Shown here piece after piece: positions 60,320-64,000 of a DNA stretch of 64,000 nucleotides. The notes beneath the pieces were generated by a model. That model saw nothing but the letters and a program-made list of their open reading frames with translations, was not told the DNA's origin and ran no database searches. Source of the DNA: Miscanthus floridulus. Taxonomy: Eukaryota; Streptophyta; Magnoliopsida; Poales; Poaceae. Both the position numbers and the translations under genes were made by a program. The stretch spans positions 19,159,641 to 19,223,640 of the forward strand of contig NC_089589.1 in NCBI RefSeq assembly GCF_019320115.1, in the 5' to 3' direction. Each line of letters begins with the position of its first letter. The first letter of the stretch is position 1.

Positions 60320-61135
60320 CGGCAAACCAACTTCATATTTCATGCATATTTCTTCTCCTTCTTTTCCATAACGTGTTTTACTAAATTTGTTCCAATGTAC
60401 TTTGAAAATACCTAGTCAAATTCACTCAACAATGCATATTTGATTTTTCTAGGAATATTATTCCATTATTTTATGCAGTTATAGCTCAAATTCAATTTAT
60501 ATCAATTAAAATTCTATAATTGCAGTTAATAAATTAAAATTATCAAACGGATCCGAAAAATTACCAAAATTTGGCATGAACCAATCTATGTTGTCTATTG
60601 CCTATACAAAAAGTTTTGAAGTCAAACCCCAATTCGACCGTCACTTTGACTCCAAATCTTACCGAATCCTTCTCAACGCTATGATTCTTCTTCTGAGATG
60701 CTTCGGTTTGTAAACATCGTACATGACAGATTGTGCGAAACCTTCTCAATTTTTTTACCACAGCCTCCACCTATGATATCATGAGATCTTGACAAATCTC
60801 ATGATTTTCGGACTTCGTTTGCTTTTTTAGAATTTAAAAACCATTCGGCCACACGTTCATGGTCGTATTTCCTGAACAAGATGTTCGAAATTTCTTTTTA
60901 TTTCCCGGGTAAGGCCTCACACTGGACTCAATAACATGAATATCATTTTCCTACTTATTTTATTCTATTATTTGAATCACTTGCGGTTCAAATTTGACTT
61001 ATACCAAAAAATTCCTTGAAATGCAATAAATTAATTAAATATAGCAAACAGATCCAGAAATATACCAAATCTTAACATGGAGTACCACATGTTGTATATA
61101 GAGAGTAGAAAAAGTTTCAAGGCTAAAAGTGAAAA
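60320..61135. other. AT-rich interior of the CACTA element
   Basis: Contains two related words ('aacggatccgaaaaattaccaaaatttggcatg' at 60545 and 'acagatccagaaatataccaaatcttaacatg' at 61048), an old internal duplication. No gene. Confidence 0.5.
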
Positions 61136-61725
61136 AAAACTTATTTATTTGCCGAGTGAAAAAAAAACACTCGGCAAACTTATTTCTTTGCCGAGTGCCG
61201 GAAAAAAACACTTGGCAAACTTACTTTTTTGCCAAGTGCCAGCAACGGACACTCGGCAAACTCCTAACGGCCGACACACTAACTGATGGATGTCCACGTG
61301 ACGGTTTTTTGCTGAATGTCTCTGTTTTGCCGAGTGTTTTTTCTTAGTTTGCCGAGTGCTGAAAAAAGCACTCGGCAAAGAGTTTGTTTACCGAGTGCTA
61401 TTATTTTGCCGAGTGTGTTTTTTGCAGCACTCGATAAAGAGCTTGTTTGCCGAGTGCCCGATAGAATGTACTCGGCAAACATTTTTGCACTCGGCAAATC
61501 TGCTCTTTCCGGTAGTGATTATGCGGTGGTGTATGCTTTTGAGGGGGTGGTGGGACAGTTTAGATTTTTAACAAGTATACTATATAGTATAGTATTTCTT
61601 TTTCTTGCATAAAGGCAAGGGAAAGCAAAGTATAGAGATAAGCCATTCAGATGACAATGCTGCTTGTGCCTTTGCTAGATTGGAACCTTTTCCAGTAAAG
61701 TTGTACACTACCCCAGATCTGGACA

Positions 61726-62340
61726 TCACTGCCGGTTCAAAAACCCACTTCACTGTCGGATTTTGATCCGACAGTGGCATACCGGCAGTGATGTGGGGTT
61801 GACATCACTGCCGGTCCTTAAAAACCGACACTGATCTACAGGAAACCATGTCGGTTCCTGGCTCCACCCGGCAGTGTCCAGTTGAACAACACTACCGGTT
61901 TGTAGTGCCAACCGACAGTGACGGTTGTTTCAAGAGTGTCGGTTCTTGGCTCAAGCCAGCAGTGTTGAGCAAGCCTATACTGTCGGTTCATGGATCAAAC
62001 CGGCAGTGTTGTCGTAACGATTAGTGTCGGTTGATGTATCAAACCGGTAGTGTTGTCGTAACCATCAGTGTCGGTTCATGGTTCAAGCCGGCAGTGTTGA
62101 CCAAACCTACACTGTCGGTTCATCGCTCAAACCGGTAGTGTTGTCGTAACCATCAGTGTCGGTTGATGGATCAAACCGGCAGTGTTGCGTAACCATCAGT
62201 GTCGGTTCATGGTTCAAGCCGGCAGTGTTGAGCAAGCCAACACTGTCGGTTTGTTTCTAACTGGCAGTGATGGTTACGACACTAACCGGCAGTGATGGTT
62301 ACGACAACACTGCCGCTTTGTTGCTAACCGGCGGTGATGG
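61726..62340. repeat. Subterminal repeat array of the second CACTA-type element
   Basis: About a dozen 'accggcagtgttg' / 'actgtcggttcatgg' words in alternation with a period near 40 and a higher-order period near 80 bp. Confidence 0.85.
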
Positions 62341-62558
62341 CCCATTCGTATTTTATTGTTTTATAATTTATTTCAATTTGTATTTTTTCTGGAATCAGGT
62401 TTCGCTTTATATACGCTACGTAGACGACATGTCCATCAATATTAAACATTACAAATGTTACGGTTACAATTCAAATATTCTTATCCAGATCTCGATCCCT
62501 CAAAATAAAAAAGAAATGTTCTCGGACTTCATAGATTGTGCAATGCTTCTCGAACTTC

Positions 62559-63969
62559 TTACAATAATCTGGCGAGCCGCTCTGGGCCATACTGGTCCTT
62601 GTACTTCACGGATTGTGCAATGGAAAATAGTCCATCTTTTTCCAATACCTCGGCTAAGATGAATTTTGCCAGCTCCGATTGTAGTGCGACGATCTCCATG
62701 TCAAGCAGCCTTTCGTGCTTAAATTTCTTGCGCTGTCGTTCAAAAAAGATGATATCCAAAGAGGAACAGTAAATCATTTTGTTGAATTATTAACAAACAT
62801 AATTGAAATAGGGATTATACACACCAACTTATCGGCTTCTTCCGATTTTCTGCTGATGTAGCGAAGCATTGCCCACATTACATAAAACCCGCATTCATTG
62901 TTTCCCGCCGGCTGTGATAGATACTTCCCCTCCATTTCGACAACCTTGAATGGGACCGGCTTCCCACCGATATATCTTCTTCGGACATTGAGCAACATTA
63001 AAAGGAGAAACATTAGAAAGCGGTATGTGTGATTTGAAAATAATATGTTATTAGGATCGCTTACTAATTCAGCACTGACACCAGTGCATCCAGATGATGA
63101 AATGGTTTTTTTCTTCGAGTCCCACACCTCGAGCAGATTTTCGGCAAGATTAACACAAATGAAGACGAAATGGTTGCTGCAATCACATAATCCTAATTAT
63201 CGAATAATCTTAATAAAAAAAGAAGCATAAAATTAAAAGCCGAGAACACATACTCGCAGTTGTAGGCTAGAAGTATGTGGGTTTTCTTCTTCATCGTGAA
63301 TTCGTCGAAAACAGCAATCAATCTCTGTTTCAGGTCTTCCACATCACATCCATAGAGGCCTAGACATGTCCTCTCATTGACTCGCATGGGGTCCAAGAAG
63401 CCTATGTAATCCCATTTGCTTTTTAGAATGCAAAATTTTGCTATACACCTACATAAAATCATGGGAAGTGCTCAAAAGTTAACAATTTGAGTCTCAAGAG
63501 AGTAGTTAATTGTAATATCATGCGTGTAGGGTACTTACATAGTCCACAGCGTCAACAGTTGAACATCGAGATCACGTTTCTGGTATAGCTGGAACAAGCA
63601 CTCCCACTCGACATCGAACTTCTCTTCTTCAGGATAATTGAAAACATGTGGTGAACGGATAATAACCTCAAAACCAAAGTTGTCCGTCTCTGTTGCTTGA
63701 GCCATGTAATATTCATGTAAATGGCGCATATATGTTGTCAGATTTTTATACTCATGATCGGAAACCAAAATATTGGCCCTTACATACTTCATTGCTGGTG
63801 TTGCCGTCCCTTGTACATCATAATAGATGGTCGCGGCCTCTTCCATGGTTAATCCTGGGTTGTCTTTGATGTACTTCTGTATGTTCCTTAAATCTTTATT
63901 GTGTATTTCTTTGTCTCTTGTTGTAGCGTATTTATTCTGTGTTTGCCTTTCGAATTCGGACTTCAACAT
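62559..63969 (-). CDS. Ulp1-like cysteine protease of the CACTA-type element (partial)
   Basis: Minus-strand exons, N to C: 63969-63535 (NIQKYIKDNPGLTMEEAATI, then SPHVFNYPEEEKFDVEWECL), 63450-63250 (KSKWDYIGFLDPMRVNERTC, then KTHILLAYNCE), about 63175-63060 (SNHFVFICVNLAENLLEVWD), about 62980-62820 (KYLSQPAGNNECGFYVMWAM), and about 62757-62559 (LLDMEIVALQSELAKFILAE, coiled-coil-like). The catalytic His (NHFVF), Asp (VWDS), Gln and Cys (QPAGNNECGFY) of the C48 family are all present. Such proteases are carried by many plant CACTA and Mutator elements. It continues upstream past 63969 and perhaps past the window. Stops within exons are not evident, so it may be intact. Exon borders are approximate. 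Confidence 0.7.
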
Positions 63970-64000
63970 AAATGAAGGCAGTGAGGTACAGAGATTGAAG

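Larger units (their letters stand above)
55738..61517. mobile_element. CACTA element (5.8 kb) with captured host gene
   Basis: Perfect 12 bp termini CACTACCGGAAA and TTTCCGGTAGTG, flanked by ATT (55735-55737 and 61518-61520). Both ends hold many subterminal 'tttgccgagtg / cactcggcaaa' units (about 55760-56440 and 61140-61500, one more at 60313). Inside, on the minus strand, are remnants of transposase-associated and Transposase_24-type proteins. On the plus strand are host-like exons of an endo-beta-mannanase. No complete TNP2-type transposase is visible, so it is probably non-autonomous. Confidence 0.92.
61706..64000. mobile_element. CACTA-type element, left part (runs past the window end)
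   Basis: Starts CACTACCCCAGATCTGGACA after GTA. From 61726 to about 62340 there are subterminal repeats of 'aaccggcagtgttg' and 'catcagtgtcggttcatgg', typical of CACTA elements. A Ulp1-like protease gene follows on the minus strand. The right end and the target duplication are outside the window. Confidence 0.75.

Overview
This window is nuclear DNA from a grass, most likely a panicoid (sorghum, sugarcane or maize relative). The basis is GC-rich monocot-style exons, a grass Au-type SINE, Tourist and Stowaway MITEs, several CACTA, hAT and Mutator-like transposons, kilobase-scale solo LTRs, and rice/maize-like versions of SGT1, NF-YA, BEL1-like and LHW-like proteins. Species cannot be fixed from the sequence alone. 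There is no prokaryotic, organellar or CRISPR content.

Layout. 1-8.9 kb: an LTR (its first two bases lie outside the window), then a tandem segmental duplication of about 2.1-2.5 kb (2835-5313 and 5920-8053) carrying MITEs and the 3' part of a degenerate LINE. 8.9-19.75 kb: a 10.9 kb DNA transposon with a TAA duplication, inserted in that LINE and holding decayed Mutator-like transposase, plant-mobile-domain and GRF-zinc-finger genes. 19.8-20.4 kb: the rest of the LINE, with a hAT MITE. 20.8-28.7 kb: two inverted repeat arms hit by a 1.6 kb CACTA element and a 3.5 kb solo LTR. 28.7-30.5 kb: AT-rich DNA and nested MITEs.

30.5-47 kb, plus strand: the most interesting region. A two-exon CC-NB-LRR gene is followed, after a TE-filled gap, by exons from three unrelated genes in the same orientation: NF-YA (missing the exon for the NF-YB/YC-contact helix), the SGS domain of SGT1 (no TPR or CS domain, last residues replaced), and a BEL1-like POX-homeodomain gene whose N-terminus is replaced in frame by the SGT1 end. 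The splice phases of all twelve exons are compatible. Read as one transcript they give a single frame of about 1795 codons: CC-NB-LRR, NF-YA DNA-binding half, SGT1 SGS, BEL1 POX-homeodomain. This would be an NLR with several integrated domains, one of them from an NLR co-chaperone. The joins are inferred from sequence and need transcript evidence.

47-54.1 kb: a LINE tail, a 1.04 kb hAT element with an 8 bp target duplication, and, on the minus strand, a ten-exon LHW-like bHLH transcription factor gene (49381-54099), intact except for one apparent extra base near 51965. 55.7-61.5 kb: a complete CACTA element with perfect 12 bp termini, carrying transposase remnants and a captured endo-beta-mannanase gene fragment. 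61.7 kb to the end: the left part of another CACTA-type element with a Ulp1-like cysteine protease gene that keeps its His, Asp, Gln and Cys.

Only three host loci are visible: the NLR and its downstream chimera, the BEL1-like part of that chimera, and the LHW-like gene, which converges on it. Nearly everything else is layered transposable elements, and several insertion orders can be read directly from target duplications and empty sites.
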